Part shown: one piece after another, positions 27,405 to 40,820 of the stretch
Position numbering within the stretch: the stretch's first letter is position 1
Layout: each line of letters opens with the position of its first letter
From: Burkholderia seminalis DSM 23518
Lineage (GTDB): Bacteria; Pseudomonadota; Gammaproteobacteria; Burkholderiales; Burkholderiaceae
NCBI RefSeq assembly: GCF_902832885.1
Contig: NZ_CADFDK010000005.1
Coordinates: forward strand, 459,235 to 523,234
DNA length: 64,000 bases
Direction: 5' to 3'
The notes under the pieces: generated by a model
Database searches by the model: none
The model's input: the letters and a program-made list of their open reading frames with translations, nothing else
What the model was told of the DNA's origin: nothing
Program-made: the position numbers and the translations under genes

Positions 27405-28612
27405 GCACGCCCACGCCGCCGCGCGAAACCCGCTTCGCGTGGCGCGGCCGCCGTCGCGACGGCACACCGCACCGCGGAACCGTCGTCGCCTTCGACGCCG
27501 CAGCCGCGCGCGCCACGCTCGCACGCGACGGCATCGCGGTGTTGTCGCTCGACGTCCGCGGGCCGGCCCGACCGCCGACGGCCGGCGCGCGGGAGATCAC
27601 GCGTTTCACGCGCCAGCTCGCGAGCCTGTTGCAGGCCGGGCTGCCGATCGCACCGTCGCTCGAGATGCTCGCGCGTACACGGTCGCGCGACGGCGTGCCG
27701 CGCATCGCCGCGGGCCTCGCCCGCGAGATCGTCGGCGGGCGGCGCTTCGCCGACGCGCTCGCGCGCTATCCGTCGCAGTTCGGCACGCTGTACCGTCAGT
27801 TGATCGAAGTCGGCGAAGCGTCCGGCTCGCTCGGCATCGTGCTGACGCGCGTCGCCGAACACCGCGAGCGCGCCGATACGCAATGGCGCAAACTGCGGGC
27901 CGCCCTCGCGTATCCGGCCGCCGTCATCCTGTTCGCGCTCGCGATCTCGGCCGCGCTGATGGTGTGGGTCGTGCCGACGTTCCGGCAGATTTTCGACGGT
28001 TTCGGCGCAGCCCTGCCCGCGCCGACCCGCGTGCTGCTCGCGCTGTCTTCCGCATTGTCGGCGTGGGGCGGCGCGCTCGTGGCCGGCGCCGCGGCAGCGG
28101 CACTCGCCGCGCAGCACGCGCTTCGGCGGTCCGCACCGTTGCGCCATGCGGTCGCGCGCTGCCTGCTGCGGGCGCCGCTCGCGGGCAGCGCGCTCGAGCG
28201 ATACGCGGCCGCACGCTGGTGCCGTTCGCTTGCAACGCTGCTCGGCGCCGGCGTGCCGCTCGCCGACGCCTTCGCCACCCTCGAGCGCACGGCCGGCCAT
28301 CCGGTGTTCGCGCACGCCACCGCGCACGTCGCGGCACGCGTGTTGCGCGGCGCGCGCCTCGCCGATGCGATGCGCTCGGCCGGCTGCTTTCCGGACGACG
28401 TCGTCCAGCCGATCGCCGTCGCCGAGGAAACCGGTGCGCTCGACACGATGCTCGCCGACATCGCGGCGCTCTGCGAACGCCAGCTCGACACGCGTCTCGA
28501 TGCGCTCGCGGCGCTCGGCGAACCGCTGATCGTGATCGTCCTGGGCGCACTTGTCGGCGGCCTCGTGATCGCGATGTACCTGCCCATCCTTCAGCTCGGC
28601 AACGTGGTGTAG
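27401..28612 (+). CDS. PilC/GspF-type inner membrane platform protein
   Basis: Polytopic platform protein on which the assembly ATPase acts. The 403 residues contain the two T2SSF domains (about 65-190 and 265-390), each ending in hydrophobic helices (near 165-185, 220-245 and 370-395). The motif FTRQLASLLQAGLPI near residue 68 is typical of the family. It overlaps the ATPase gene by 4 bases and the prepilin peptidase gene follows after 46 bases. The arrangement matches the pilBCD operon of Burkholderia. Confidence 0.9.
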   Translation: MSTPTPPRETRFAWRGRRRDGTPHRGTVVAFDAAAARATLARDGIAVLSLDVRGPARPPTAGAREITRFTRQLASLLQAGLPIAPSLEMLARTRSRDGVPRIAAGLAREIVGGRRFADALARYPSQFGTLYRQLIEVGEASGSLGIVLTRVAEHRERADTQWRKLRAALAYPAAVILFALAISAALMVWVVPTFRQIFDGFGAALPAPTRVLLALSSALSAWGGALVAGAAAAALAAQHALRRSAPLRHAVARCLLRAPLAGSALERYAAARWCRSLATLLGAGVPLADAFATLERTAGHPVFAHATAHVAARVLRGARLADAMRSAGCFPDDVVQPIAVAEETGALDTMLADIAALCERQLDTRLDALAALGEPLIVIVLGALVGGLVIAMYLPILQLGNVV

Positions 28613-28658
28613 CATCGCAACCGATTCTGTCGCCTTTTAAGTCCGAACCTTGAGCCTC

Positions 28659-29570
28659 ATGACGCCCGCGCCCCTGTCCGCCGTTTCCGAATCGCCCGAG
28701 AGCACGCTGCTCGTGCTGGCGATGCTGCCGCCCGCGCTGCAGTACGCGTTCGCGGTCGTCATCGGCCTGTGCGTCGGCAGCTTCCTGAACGTGGTCGTGC
28801 ACCGGCTGCCCGTGATGATGCAGCGCGCGTGGCAGGCCGAGATCGACGAAGCGACCGGCAACGCCGGCGCCGCGCCCGACGACGGTTATCCGCCGCGCTA
28901 CGACCTGTGGCGCCCGCGCAGCGCCTGCCCGCATTGCGGCCACGTGCTGCGCGCATGGGAGAACATCCCGCTCGTCAGCTATCTGATGCTGCGAGGGCGC
29001 TGCCGCCGCTGCGGCCACGCGATCGGCATCGGTTATCCCCTCGTCGAGCTCGCGTGCGCGCTGCTCGCTGCCGGCTCGCTCGCCGCGTTCGGTCCGACCG
29101 TCGCCGCGCTCGCCGCATTCGCACTGTGCGCCGCGCTGCTCGCGATGAGCGCGATCGACATCCGCACCGGCTACCTGCCCGACTCGATGACGCTGCCGCT
29201 GCTCTGGGCCGGGCTCGTGCTGAATCTCGGCGGCACGTTCACGTCGCTGCGCTCGGCCGTGATCGGCGCGATGGCCGGCTATCTGTTCCTGTGGTCCATC
29301 TACTGGCTGTTCAAATGGCTGCGCGGCATCGAGGGCATCGGCTTCGGCGACCTGAAGCTGCTTGCCGCGCTCGGCGCGTGGATGGGCTGGGCCGCGCTGC
29401 CGCAGGTCGTGCTGTTCGCCGCCGTGACGGGCGCGATCGTCGGGCTCGTCGCGACCTGGCGCGGCCGCATGCGCCTCGAGGAGCCGATTCCGTTCGGCCC
29501 GTTCCTCGCGGCCGGCGGCGCCGCGACGCTGTTTTTCGGCACGCCGTTCTATTTCGCGCTCGGAGGCTGA
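28659..29570 (+). CDS. pilD: Prepilin peptidase (A24, type IV)
   Basis: Inner-membrane aspartic protease that cleaves and N-methylates prepilins for pili and type II secretion. It has 303 residues and about eight helices. The cytoplasmic methylase loop has two CxxC pairs, [20 protein letters not shown] and CRRCG. The catalytic aspartates lie in [12 protein letters not shown] and [13 protein letters not shown] take the ATG at 28659; a TTG three codons earlier is an equal alternative. coaE starts 1 base after its stop. Confidence 0.92.
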   Translation: MTPAPLSAVSESPESTLLVLAMLPPALQYAFAVVIGLCVGSFLNVVVHRLPVMMQRAWQAEIDEATGNAGAAPDDGYPPRYDLWRPRSACPHCGHVLRAWENIPLVSYLMLRGRCRRCGHAIGIGYPLVELACALLAAGSLAAFGPTVAALAAFALCAALLAMSAIDIRTGYLPDSMTLPLLWAGLVLNLGGTFTSLRSAVIGAMAGYLFLWSIYWLFKWLRGIEGIGFGDLKLLAALGAWMGWAALPQVVLFAAVTGAIVGLVATWRGRMRLEEPIPFGPFLAAGGAATLFFGTPFYFALGG

Positions 29571-29571
29571 C

Positions 29572-30180
29572 ATGTACGCAGTAGGACTCACGGGCGGCAT
29601 CGGCAGCGGCAAGACGACCGTCGCCGACCTGTTCGGCGCCCGCGGCGCGTCGCTCGTCGATACCGATCTGATCGCCCACCGCATCACCGCCCCCGGCGGC
29701 CTCGCGATGCCCGCGATCGAACAGGCGTTCGGCCACGACTACGTTGCCGCCGACGGCTCGCTCGATCGCGCGAAGATGCGCACGCTGATCTTCAGCGACG
29801 ACGATGCGCGCCGGCGCCTCGAAGCGATCACGCATCCGCTGATCCGCGCGGAAACCGATCGCGAAGCACGCGACGCGCAGGGCCCGTACGTGATGTTCGT
29901 CGTGCCGCTGCTCGTCGAGTCGGGCAACTGGAAGGCGCGCAGCGATCGCGTGCTCGTCGTCGATTGCCCGGTCGAAACGCAGATTGCGCGCGTGATGCGG
30001 CGCAACGGCTTCACACGCGAGCAGGTCGAAGCGATCATCGCGCGACAGGCGTCACGCGAAGCCCGCCTCGCGGCGGCCGACGACGTGATCGTCAACGACG
30101 CGGTGACGCCCGATGCACTCGCCGCGCAGGTCGATGCACTGCACCAACGTTATGTCGCGTTCGCGGCCGCCGCGCACTGA
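29572..30180 (+). CDS. coaE: Dephospho-CoA kinase
   Basis: Last enzyme of coenzyme A synthesis; it phosphorylates the ribose 3' hydroxyl of dephospho-CoA. The 202-residue protein has a P-loop GGIGSGKTT at residues 8-16, then the conserved DTDLIAHRI, and the LID region with [10 protein letters not shown]. The length is standard. It is coupled to pilD with a one-base gap, the common proteobacterial pilD-coaE pairing, and precedes zapD and yacG, also conserved neighbours. Confidence 0.96.
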   Translation: MYAVGLTGGIGSGKTTVADLFGARGASLVDTDLIAHRITAPGGLAMPAIEQAFGHDYVAADGSLDRAKMRTLIFSDDDARRRLEAITHPLIRAETDREARDAQGPYVMFVVPLLVESGNWKARSDRVLVVDCPVETQIARVMRRNGFTREQVEAIIARQASREARLAAADDVIVNDAVTPDALAAQVDALHQRYVAFAAAAH

Positions 30181-30219
30181 GCATCGCGCGCGATCGTGAT
30201 GGTGTACGAAATTGGCGCG

Positions 30220-31045
<826 letters not shown>

Positions 31046-31070
31046 CGGCCGTGTGCCGGATCGCTTTCGT

Positions 31071-31271
31071 ATGACTACCGTTGTGAAATGCCCGTCGTGC
31101 GGCGCCGCAGTGCGCTGGACGCCTGAAAATCAGTTCCGCCCGTTCTGTTCGGCCCGCTGCAAGCAACTCGATCTCGGGGCCTGGGCCGCGGAAAAGTACC
31201 GGATCGGCGGGTCTTCCGACGAGGGCCCCTCGTCGGAAGAAGACGGCACGGACGACCGTCGCGATAGCTGA
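31071..31271 (+). CDS. yacG: DNA gyrase inhibitor YacG (zinc protein)
   Basis: A 66-residue zinc protein; in E. coli it binds GyrB and blocks DNA binding by gyrase. The four zinc ligands are Cys7, Cys10, Cys26 and Cys30. The conserved [15 protein letters not shown] surrounds the second pair. The C-terminal half is acidic and variable. I use the ATG at 31071 ([11 protein letters not shown]), 25 bases after zapD; an ATG six codons earlier is possible. The coaE-zapD-yacG order is strongly conserved. Confidence 0.93.
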   Translation: MTTVVKCPSCGAAVRWTPENQFRPFCSARCKQLDLGAWAAEKYRIGGSSDEGPSSEEDGTDDRRDS

Positions 31272-31333
31272 GACAGCCGAGCGGCACCGCCCGTCGGCGA
31301 TATGGCCCGCCTTTCCGGCAGGCCGCCACGGCG

Positions 31334-31777
31334 TCAGTTCGACGCCGCCTCCTTCTCGAGCAATTCGAGCACCGGCAGCGCCGCCGGCAGCAGCGGCGCA
31401 ACGGCGACCGGCAGTTTCTGCCAGACGAACGCCTGCCCTTCCTTGCTGTGCGGCTCGCCCGTCCAGCCCGTCACCTTGCAGAAATAGAGCCGCACGTACG
31501 CATGCGGATAATCGTGCTCGAGCGTGTGCCAGCGATGGCTGGCCGTGACCTCGATGCCGAGCTCCTCGTGGAGTTCGCGCGCGAGCGCGTCCTCGACGCT
31601 TTCGCCGGCCTCCAGCTTGCCGCCCGGAAACTCCCAGTACCCTTCATACGGCTTGCCCTGCAGGCGTTGCGCGAGCAGGTAGCTGCCGTCCGGCTGAACC
31701 ATCACGCCGACCGCGACTTCCGTCACCTTGCGGCCGTCCGGTGCGCGCACGGCGCCTTGTGCGAGATCCGCGCTCAT
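31334..31777 (-). CDS. mutT: MutT-type Nudix hydrolase (8-oxo-dGTP diphosphatase)
   Basis: Removes oxidised dGTP from the nucleotide pool. The 147-residue protein has an intact Nudix box at 52-74 (GGKLEAGESVEDALARELHE, then ELG), with the family lead-in YEGYWEFPGG. No other domain is present, unlike some species where MutT is fused to a thiamine phosphate synthase domain. It overlaps the DUF815 gene by 4 bases. The MutT assignment is by family and position; another Nudix substrate cannot be excluded. Confidence 0.85.
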   Translation of the reverse strand: MSADLAQGAVRAPDGRKVTEVAVGVMVQPDGSYLLAQRLQGKPYEGYWEFPGGKLEAGESVEDALARELHEELGIEVTASHRWHTLEHDYPHAYVRLYFCKVTGWTGEPHSKEGQAFVWQKLPVAVAPLLPAALPVLELLEKEAASN

Positions 31778-32643
31778 GCCTGCTCCTTGCGGCCCGACCA
31801 GTCACGCGCGAACTGCCACGCGACGCGCCCCGACCGCGAACCGCGCTCGAGCGCCCACACGAGCGCGTCGCCGCGCGCGGACTCGATCTCCGCGTCCGGG
31901 CAGCCGAAGTGGCGCAGCCAGTGCCCGACGATGTCGAGATAATCGTCCTGCTTGAACGGATAGAAGCTGACCCACAGGCCGAAGCGCTCCGACAGCGAGA
32001 TCTTCTCCTCGACGACTTCGCCGGGGTGAATCTCGCCATCCGGGAGATGCTTGTACGACTCGTTGTCGCTCATGTACTCGGGCAGCAGATGGCGGCGGTT
32101 CGACGTCGCGTAGATCAGCACGTTGTCCGACTGCGCGGCGATCGAGCCGTCGAGCGCGACCTTCAGCGCCTTGTAGCCCGATTCGCCCTCCTCGAACGAC
32201 AGGTCGTCGCAGAACACGATGAACCGCTCCGGACGCTGCGAGATCAGGTCGACGATGTCGCCGAGATCGTGCAGGTCGTCCTTGTCGACTTCGATCAGGC
32301 GCAGCCCGTCGTTCGCGTACGCGTTCAGGCATGCCTTGATCAGCGACGACTTGCCGGTACCGCGCGCGCCGGTCAGCAGCACGTTGTTGGCCGGCTTCTT
32401 CTGCACGAACTGCCGCGTGTTCTGCTCGATCAACCCTTTCTGGCGATCGATGTTGTGCAGGTCGGCGAGCGTGATCGACGACACGGCCGGCACCGGCTGC
32501 AAGTAGCCGCGCCCCTGGCGCTTGCGCCAGCGGAATGCGTGGGCGGCGTTCCAGTCGACGGCCGCCGGCGCGGGCGGCAGCATCCCCTCGAGGCGGCCAA
32601 GCAGCGCTTCGGCGCGGGTCAGAAACTGTTCAAGCTTGTCCAT
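31774..32643 (-). CDS. DUF815 AAA-type ATP-binding protein
   Basis: A 289-residue P-loop protein of unknown function. Walker A is GARGTGKSS at 92-100, and a Walker B-like hydrophobic stretch (FIVFCDDLSFEEGE) is near 143-156. An arginine-rich sensor region follows (SNRRHLLPEYMSDNE). The DUF815 family is annotated only as a predicted ATPase with a DnaA/AAA-like core. It lies 19 bases after argJ and overlaps mutT by ATGA, so all three probably form one transcript. No partner is suggested by the sequence. Confidence 0.85.
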   Translation of the reverse strand: MDKLEQFLTRAEALLGRLEGMLPPAPAAVDWNAAHAFRWRKRQGRGYLQPVPAVSSITLADLHNIDRQKGLIEQNTRQFVQKKPANNVLLTGARGTGKSSLIKACLNAYANDGLRLIEVDKDDLHDLGDIVDLISQRPERFIVFCDDLSFEEGESGYKALKVALDGSIAAQSDNVLIYATSNRRHLLPEYMSDNESYKHLPDGEIHPGEVVEEKISLSERFGLWVSFYPFKQDDYLDIVGHWLRHFGCPDAEIESARGDALVWALERGSRSGRVAWQFARDWSGRKEQA

Positions 32644-32662
32644 GGCGTTCGAACGCCCCCGA

Positions 32663-33904
32663 TCAGGAGCGGTAATCCGCGTTGATGCTCACGTAATCGT
32701 GCGACAGGTCGCACGTCCAGACGGTGGCCTGCGCGTCGCCGCGGCCGAGCAGCACGCGAATCGTGATTTCGCTCTGCTTCATCACGCGCTGGCCGTCCTC
32801 TTCCTGGTAGGCCGGGTTGCGGCCGCCCGCCTTCGCGACGAGCACGTCGTCGAGATAGAGGTCGATCTTGCCGACGTCGAGATCCGCGACGCCTGCATAG
32901 CCGATCGCCGCGAGAATCCGGCCGAGGTTGGGGTCGGATGCGTAGAAAGCCGTCTTCACGAGCGGCGAATGGCCGATCGCATAGGCGATCTGGCGGCATT
33001 CGGCGACGCTCTTGCCGCCTTCGACCTGCACCGTCATGAATTTCGTCGCGCCTTCGCCGTCGCGCACGATCAACTGCGACAGCACCTGCGCGACTTCCGT
33101 CACCGCGTCGCGCAGCGCCGCATAAGCCGGCGAATCGGTCGACGTGATGGCCGGCAGCGTGCTCTTGCCCGATGCGATCAGGATGAACGAGTCGTTCGTC
33201 GACGTGTCGCCGTCGATCGTGATGCAGTTGAACGAGCGGTCGGCGACTTCCTTCACGAGCGTGTCGAGCACCGGCTGCGCGACGTTCGCGTCGAATGCGA
33301 GGAAGCCGAGCATCGTCGCCATGTTCGGCTTGATCATGCCCGCGCCCTTGCTGATGCCCGTCAGCGTGACCGTGTGGCCGTCGATCGTCACCTGGCGCGA
33401 CGTGGCCTTCGGCAGCGTGTCGGTCGTCATGATCGCCTGCGCGGCATCGAACCAGTTCGCGGCCTTGCGGTTCGCGAGCGCGGCCGGCAGCCCGGCCTTC
33501 AGGCGGTCGATCGGCAGCGGCTCGAGGATCACGCCGGTCGAGAACGGTAGCACCTGCGCCGGCTCGATGCCCGCGAGGCGCGCGAGTTCCGTGCAGGTTT
33601 CGCGCGCGTTCGCGAGGCCCGGCTCGCCGGTACCGGCGTTGGCATTGCCCGTATTCACGACGAGCGCGCGAATGCCCGCACCGCCCGCGCGCACCTTCGC
33701 CAGATGCTCGCGGCAGACGATGACCGGCGCGGCGCAGAAGCGGTTTTCGGTGAACACGCCCGCGACCGTTGCGCCTTCGTCGACGGAGATGACCAGCACG
33801 TCCTTGCGATTCGGCTTGCGGATATTCGCTTCCGCCCAGCCGAGCGTGACGCCGGCGACGGGATGCAGTTGGGCGGGATCGATCGACGGAAAATTGACAG
33901 CCAT
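32663..33904 (-). CDS. argJ: Glutamate N-acetyltransferase / amino-acid acetyltransferase
   Basis: Recycles the acetyl group in arginine synthesis by moving it from N-acetylornithine to glutamate. The precursor is cut between Ala196 and Thr197 in KPNMATML, freeing the nucleophilic Thr of the beta chain. The 413-residue length and start [13 protein letters not shown] are typical; the upstream open frame is longer but lacks homology. Whether it is bifunctional (also using acetyl-CoA) cannot be told from sequence. It lies between secA and the DUF815 gene on the same strand. Confidence 0.95.
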   Translation of the reverse strand: MAVNFPSIDPAQLHPVAGVTLGWAEANIRKPNRKDVLVISVDEGATVAGVFTENRFCAAPVIVCREHLAKVRAGGAGIRALVVNTGNANAGTGEPGLANARETCTELARLAGIEPAQVLPFSTGVILEPLPIDRLKAGLPAALANRKAANWFDAAQAIMTTDTLPKATSRQVTIDGHTVTLTGISKGAGMIKPNMATMLGFLAFDANVAQPVLDTLVKEVADRSFNCITIDGDTSTNDSFILIASGKSTLPAITSTDSPAYAALRDAVTEVAQVLSQLIVRDGEGATKFMTVQVEGGKSVAECRQIAYAIGHSPLVKTAFYASDPNLGRILAAIGYAGVADLDVGKIDLYLDDVLVAKAGGRNPAYQEEDGQRVMKQSEITIRVLLGRGDAQATVWTCDLSHDYVSINADYRS

Positions 33905-34047
33905 GGGGCACACCTGCCGGATGGAAAATGCCGGCATACGCCGGCATCGATTGGAAGAACCGGCGGCCGCACGCGCGGGCCGCCGCAACTCACATCAGTC
34001 ACGCGAAGCTGGATCGAAGCGGCACGCGTGACGCGCGCCGCCGCCGA

Positions 34048-36846
<2,799 letters not shown>

Positions 36847-37102
36847 CGGATCGGATCCTGCGTCGCAGCACCGGCGCCCGGCGCGTGTTGCGCGCCCCGG
36901 CGCCCGAGCCTCGGCGGCTTAGCGAATTAGTGGACTCAAACGTCGAATTTTAGCACGCGGGGAAGCGCACGCCTGTCTCTCGGCGGGACGGGCGCCGCAC
37001 GCCGACGGCCGGGCCGGCGGGGCGAAAGCCGCCCGGGCATGGGCCGGCGCGGGTACAATCGGCGGCAACGTCCGCGCGCGTGCGCGCCCGAAGAATGCCT
37101 CG

Positions 37103-37579
37103 ATGAACCGATTTTCCAAGCGTTTCGGCCCGCTCGCCGCCTATCGCCCGCAACCCGTGTCGGAAGTGCTCGGCCGCACCGACGCGTTCGCGGCGCTGCG
37201 CGCCGGCGTCGAGCAGATCGCGTCGCTGCAGCGCGATCTCGCCGCGCTCCTGCCCGACTACCTCGCGAATCACATCGAACCGGGCTTCATCAAGGACGGC
37301 ACCCTGACCCTCTTTGCCGCGCACAATGCGCTGGCTGCCCGGTTGCGGCAGGTCGAGCCGCGGCTGCTCGGCGATCTGCAGAAGCGCGGCTGGCCCGTGA
37401 CGACGCTGCGCGTGCGCGTGCGGCCGAAGGACGCGCCGGAGCCGCCGCACGTGAAGCAGGCGCGGATGACCTCGGTCGGCGCCGCCGCCCTGCGCGATCT
37501 TGCCGATCATCTCGAACCATCGCCGCTGCAGGCCGCGCTTGCCCGCATGGCGGCCCGGCACGGCGCCAAGTCGCGCTGA
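37103..37579 (+). CDS. DUF721 (DciA-like) protein
   Basis: A 158-residue protein with a DUF721 domain, the core of DciA, which helps load the replicative helicase DnaB in many bacteria that lack DnaC. The N-terminal 90 residues are the conserved domain (starting FGPLAAYRPQPVSEVLG); the rest is helical and basic. Its position between secA and lpxC next to the dcw cluster is conserved in betaproteobacteria. The DciA role is by family; direct evidence in Burkholderia is not known to me. Confidence 0.75.
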   Translation: MNRFSKRFGPLAAYRPQPVSEVLGRTDAFAALRAGVEQIASLQRDLAALLPDYLANHIEPGFIKDGTLTLFAAHNALAARLRQVEPRLLGDLQKRGWPVTTLRVRVRPKDAPEPPHVKQARMTSVGAAALRDLADHLEPSPLQAALARMAARHGAKSR

Positions 37580-37610
37580 CGGCGCCTTTGGCCGGCAGCG
37601 GCCGGCCAAC

Positions 37611-37638
37611 AAAAAAGCGGCCCGAAGGCCGCTTTTTT
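37611..37638. terminator. Bidirectional terminator between the DUF721 gene and lpxC
   Basis: AAAAAAGCGGCC (37611-37622) pairs with GGCCGCTTTTTT (37627-37638) around CGAA. It ends the plus-strand gene and the lpxC end of the dcw transcript. Confidence 0.93.
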
Positions 37639-37659
37639 ATCGCTCGCGCAACGCGCCGG

Positions 37660-38577
37660 TTACGCAAAGGCCGTCTGCGCGTCGAACGCGAAGCCCTTCG
37701 GCGCGGCCTGCGGATCGTCGAACGTCACGATCTCGTACGCGTCTTCGTGCGCGAGCAGCTCGCGCAGCAACGCGTTGTTCAGGCCATGACCCGACTTGTA
37801 CGCGGTGTACGACGCCAGCAGCGGGTGACCGATCACGTACAGGTCGCCGATCGCGTCGAGCATCTTGTGCTTCACGAATTCGTCGTCGTAGCGCAGCCCG
37901 TCGTTGTTCAGGATGCGGTACTCGTCGAGCACGATCGCGTTGTCCATGCTGCCGCCGCGCGCCAGGCCGATCTCGCGCAGCATCTCGGCTTCGTGCGCGA
38001 AGCCGAACGTGCGCGCACGCGCGATCTCGCGCACGTACGACGTGGTGGCGAAATCGACTTCGAGCTCCTGGCCCGTCTTGTCGACGGCCGGGTGACGAAA
38101 ATCGATCGAGAACTTCAGCTTGAAGCCGAAATACGGGTCGAGACGCGCGAACTTGTCGCCATCGCGGATTTCGACCGGCTTCTTCACCTTGATGAAGCGT
38201 TTCGGCGCGTTCTGCTCCTCGATGCCGGCGGACTGGATCAGGAACACGAACGTTGCCGCGCTGCCGTCCATGATCGGGATTTCCTCGGCCGTCACGTCGA
38301 CATACAGGTTGTCGATGCCGAGCCCCGCGCACGCGGACATCAGGTGCTCGACGGTCGACACGCGCACGCCATCCTTCTGCAGCACCGACGCGAGCCGCGT
38401 GTCGCCGATCGACATCGCCGAGGCGGGAATGTCGACGGGCGTGGGCAGGTCGACGCGTGAAAAGACGATGCCCGTGCCGGGCGCGGCGGGACGGAGCGTC
38501 AACTCGATCTTGCGACCCGAGTGGACACCGATACCGACGGTCTTCACGATGGACTTGATGGTGCGCTGCTTCAACAT
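37660..38577 (-). CDS. lpxC: UDP-3-O-acyl-N-acetylglucosamine deacetylase
   Basis: Zinc enzyme for the committed step of lipid A synthesis. The zinc ligands are His78 (in VEHLMSA), His237 and Asp241 ([12 protein letters not shown]), and the general acid is His264 (GHGLNN). It has 305 residues from the ATG at 38577 ([15 protein letters not shown]); the longer frame is not needed. lpxC closes the dcw cluster, as in E. coli, but here it is separated from ftsZ by a peroxiredoxin gene. Confidence 0.98.
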   Translation of the reverse strand: MLKQRTIKSIVKTVGIGVHSGRKIELTLRPAAPGTGIVFSRVDLPTPVDIPASAMSIGDTRLASVLQKDGVRVSTVEHLMSACAGLGIDNLYVDVTAEEIPIMDGSAATFVFLIQSAGIEEQNAPKRFIKVKKPVEIRDGDKFARLDPYFGFKLKFSIDFRHPAVDKTGQELEVDFATTSYVREIARARTFGFAHEAEMLREIGLARGGSMDNAIVLDEYRILNNDGLRYDDEFVKHKMLDAIGDLYVIGHPLLASYTAYKSGHGLNNALLRELLAHEDAYEIVTFDDPQAAPKGFAFDAQTAFA

Positions 38578-38817
38578 GGTGTTCTTCGTCTTGATTGAAG
38601 ATATCAATCAGGAGTTATATTCGATAGGCGGGATTATAGCGTAATTCCCTATTCAACGCTGTTTGCAACTGCGTATCAATCTGTTTCGACAGTTTACCCG
38701 TGCCGATACGGGACGGGCCGATGCCCGGAACGGAGGCGTTTCCGGTCATCAGCCCGTGTTACAACTGCCCTGAGGCCGGTGAGCAGCGTTGCCGGCAGGC
38801 AACGGCGCACCGCACGA

Positions 38818-39324
38818 TCAGGACGTCAACGTCGCGAGAACACTCGCCGCATCGCTCACTTCGAATTTGCCCGGCGCCTCGACGGCCAGCGTCTTGACCA
38901 CACCGCCGTCAATCACCATCGCGTAGCGCAGGGAACGAATCCCCATGCCACGCGCGGACAAATCCTGCGTCAGCCCCAGCGCAAGAGTGAAAGCCGCGCT
39001 GCCGTCCGCCATCATGCGCACCTTGCCCGCGGTGTGCAGATCACGTCCCCATGCGCCCATCACGAATGCGTCGTTGACGGACACGCACCAGATCTCGTCG
39101 ATACCCGCCGTGCGCAATTGCTCGGCGTGTTCGACGTAGCCCGGTACATGCTGCGCCGAGCAGGTCGGCGTGAACGCGCCCGGCAATCCGAAGATCACCA
39201 CCCGCTTCCCCGCAACCTGGTCGCGCACGCTGTAGGCGTTCGGCCCCAGCGTGCACCCTTCGCGCGCGTCGTCGATGAACTCGAACAACTGCGCGTCGGG
39301 CAGCGCGTCGCCCACTTGAATCAT
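38818..39324 (-). CDS. Peroxiredoxin (Prx5-like)
   Basis: Thiol peroxidase predicted to reduce peroxides with a glutathione- or thioredoxin-type donor. It has 168 residues. The peroxidatic Cys55 is in the Prx5 signature PGAFTPTCS and a second Cys is at 80 (IWCVSVND). The start at 39324 (MIQVGDALPDAQL) follows a GAGGGACC ribosome site. It sits between ftsZ and lpxC on the same strand with 188 bases before it; a cell-envelope role is not known. Confidence 0.9.
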   Translation of the reverse strand: MIQVGDALPDAQLFEFIDDAREGCTLGPNAYSVRDQVAGKRVVIFGLPGAFTPTCSAQHVPGYVEHAEQLRTAGIDEIWCVSVNDAFVMGAWGRDLHTAGKVRMMADGSAAFTLALGLTQDLSARGMGIRSLRYAMVIDGGVVKTLAVEAPGKFEVSDAASVLATLTS

Positions 39325-39475
39325 GGCTGGTCCCTCATAGCGATACGGTTTTTCAGCGTGTTGCGGACAGCACGGTCCATCCCGCCCCGCCTGAGCGAAG
39401 AGGGCACGTTTCCCGGCCCGGCGTCGCAGCCGACGCGGCCTGTCCTGGTCCGTAGCATCCGTCACGCCGGCGATA

Positions 39476-39495
39476 CCGCGGCGGTTTCGCCGCGG
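39476..39495 (-). other. Hairpin after ftsZ
   Basis: CCGCGGCG (39476-39483) pairs with CGCCGCGG (39488-39495), 17 bases past the ftsZ stop, with no T tract. A processing or stabilising structure is more likely than a terminator. Confidence 0.4.
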
Positions 39496-39512
39496 CTTCG
39501 CCTGTGTTTGCG

Positions 39513-40709
39513 TCAGTCAGCCTGCTTGCGCAGGAAAGCCGGGATGTCGTACGTGTCGACACCCTTCTCCTGCAGCGCCTGCACGTGCGATGCCGCGGTT
39601 TCGCGCGAATTGCGCCACACTGCCGGCGTATCCAGCGCGCCGTAGTCCGCCGTGCTGACGTGATGAGCCGGTGCATAGCCGTGCGACACCGCGCTGACCG
39701 GCTGGTTGTCCGTACCCGTGCGCAGCAGCGTCATCGGTGCCGACTGCTGCTTCTTCGCCGCACGGCCCAGACCCGTTGCCACGACCGTCACGCGCAGCGC
39801 ATCGCCCATCGCGTCGTCGTACACCGCACCGAAGATCACCGTCGCATCTTCCGCCGCGTAGCTCTTGATCGTGTTCATCACTTCGCGGGTTTCCGACAGG
39901 CGCAGCGAACGGCTCGACGTGATGTTGACCAGCACGCCGCGCGCGCCCGACAGATCGACGCCTTCGAGCAGCGGGCTCGCCACGGCCTGTTCCGCCGCGA
40001 GGCGTGCGCGATCGACGCCGGCAACCGTCGCCGTGCCCATCATCGCCTTGCCCTGCTCGCCCATCACCGTCTTCACGTCTTCGAAGTCGACGTTCACGAG
40101 GCCATCGACGTTGATGATTTCAGCGATGCCGGCGACCGCGTTGTTCAACACGTCGTCCGCGCACTGGAAGCACTTGTCCATCTCGGCGTCGTCGCCCATC
40201 ACGTCGAACAGCTTGTCGTTCAGAACGACGATCAGCGAGTCGACGTGATCCTCCAGTTGCTGCGAACCTGCTTCCGCGACGCGCATGCGCTTGCCGCCTT
40301 CGAACTCGAACGGCTTGCTGACGACGCCAACCGTCAGGATGCCCATCTCCTTCGCGATCTGCGCGACCACCGGTGCCGCGCCCGTGCCCGTGCCGCCACC
40401 CATGCCGGCGGTGATGAACACCATGTGCGCGCCGCGCAGTGCGTCGGCGATGCGCTCACGCGCTTCTTCCGCTGCCGCGCGGCCCATTTCCGGTTTCGCG
40501 CCGGCGCCGAGGCCGGTGTTGCCGAGCTGGATCACCGACGATGCGCGCGAACGCGACAGCGCCTGGGCGTCCGTGTTCATCACGATGAAGTCGACGCCCT
40601 GCACGCCGCGGTTGATCATGTGCTGGACGGCATTGCCGCCAGCGCCGCCAACGCCGACCACCTTGATGATGGTGCCGTTGGTCTCGGTTTCCAGCATTTC
40701 GAATTCCAT
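39513..40709 (-). CDS. ftsZ: Cell division protein FtsZ
   Basis: Tubulin-like GTPase that forms the division ring. It has 398 residues. The tubulin signature GGGTGTG is at 104-110 and NTDAQAL near 45. The C-terminal core peptide DIPAFLRK that binds FtsA, ZipA and ZapD is intact just before the end. The ATG follows a GGAGGCAAC ribosome site. It lies 111 bases after ftsA, a gap large enough for its own promoter, as in other bacteria where ftsZ has extra promoters. Confidence 0.98.
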   Translation of the reverse strand: MEFEMLETETNGTIIKVVGVGGAGGNAVQHMINRGVQGVDFIVMNTDAQALSRSRASSVIQLGNTGLGAGAKPEMGRAAAEEARERIADALRGAHMVFITAGMGGGTGTGAAPVVAQIAKEMGILTVGVVSKPFEFEGGKRMRVAEAGSQQLEDHVDSLIVVLNDKLFDVMGDDAEMDKCFQCADDVLNNAVAGIAEIINVDGLVNVDFEDVKTVMGEQGKAMMGTATVAGVDRARLAAEQAVASPLLEGVDLSGARGVLVNITSSRSLRLSETREVMNTIKSYAAEDATVIFGAVYDDAMGDALRVTVVATGLGRAAKKQQSAPMTLLRTGTDNQPVSAVSHGYAPAHHVSTADYGALDTPAVWRNSRETAASHVQALQEKGVDTYDIPAFLRKQAD

Positions 40710-40820
40710 GTTGCCTCCGTCAAGAGAAAAACTGCTAATCGGCCGTTATTCGGCAGGAGATCGGGCAACCTCCTGTCGCGCGCCAGCCGCCGGCACCAGC
40801 GCGAATTTCGATTCGGTTCG

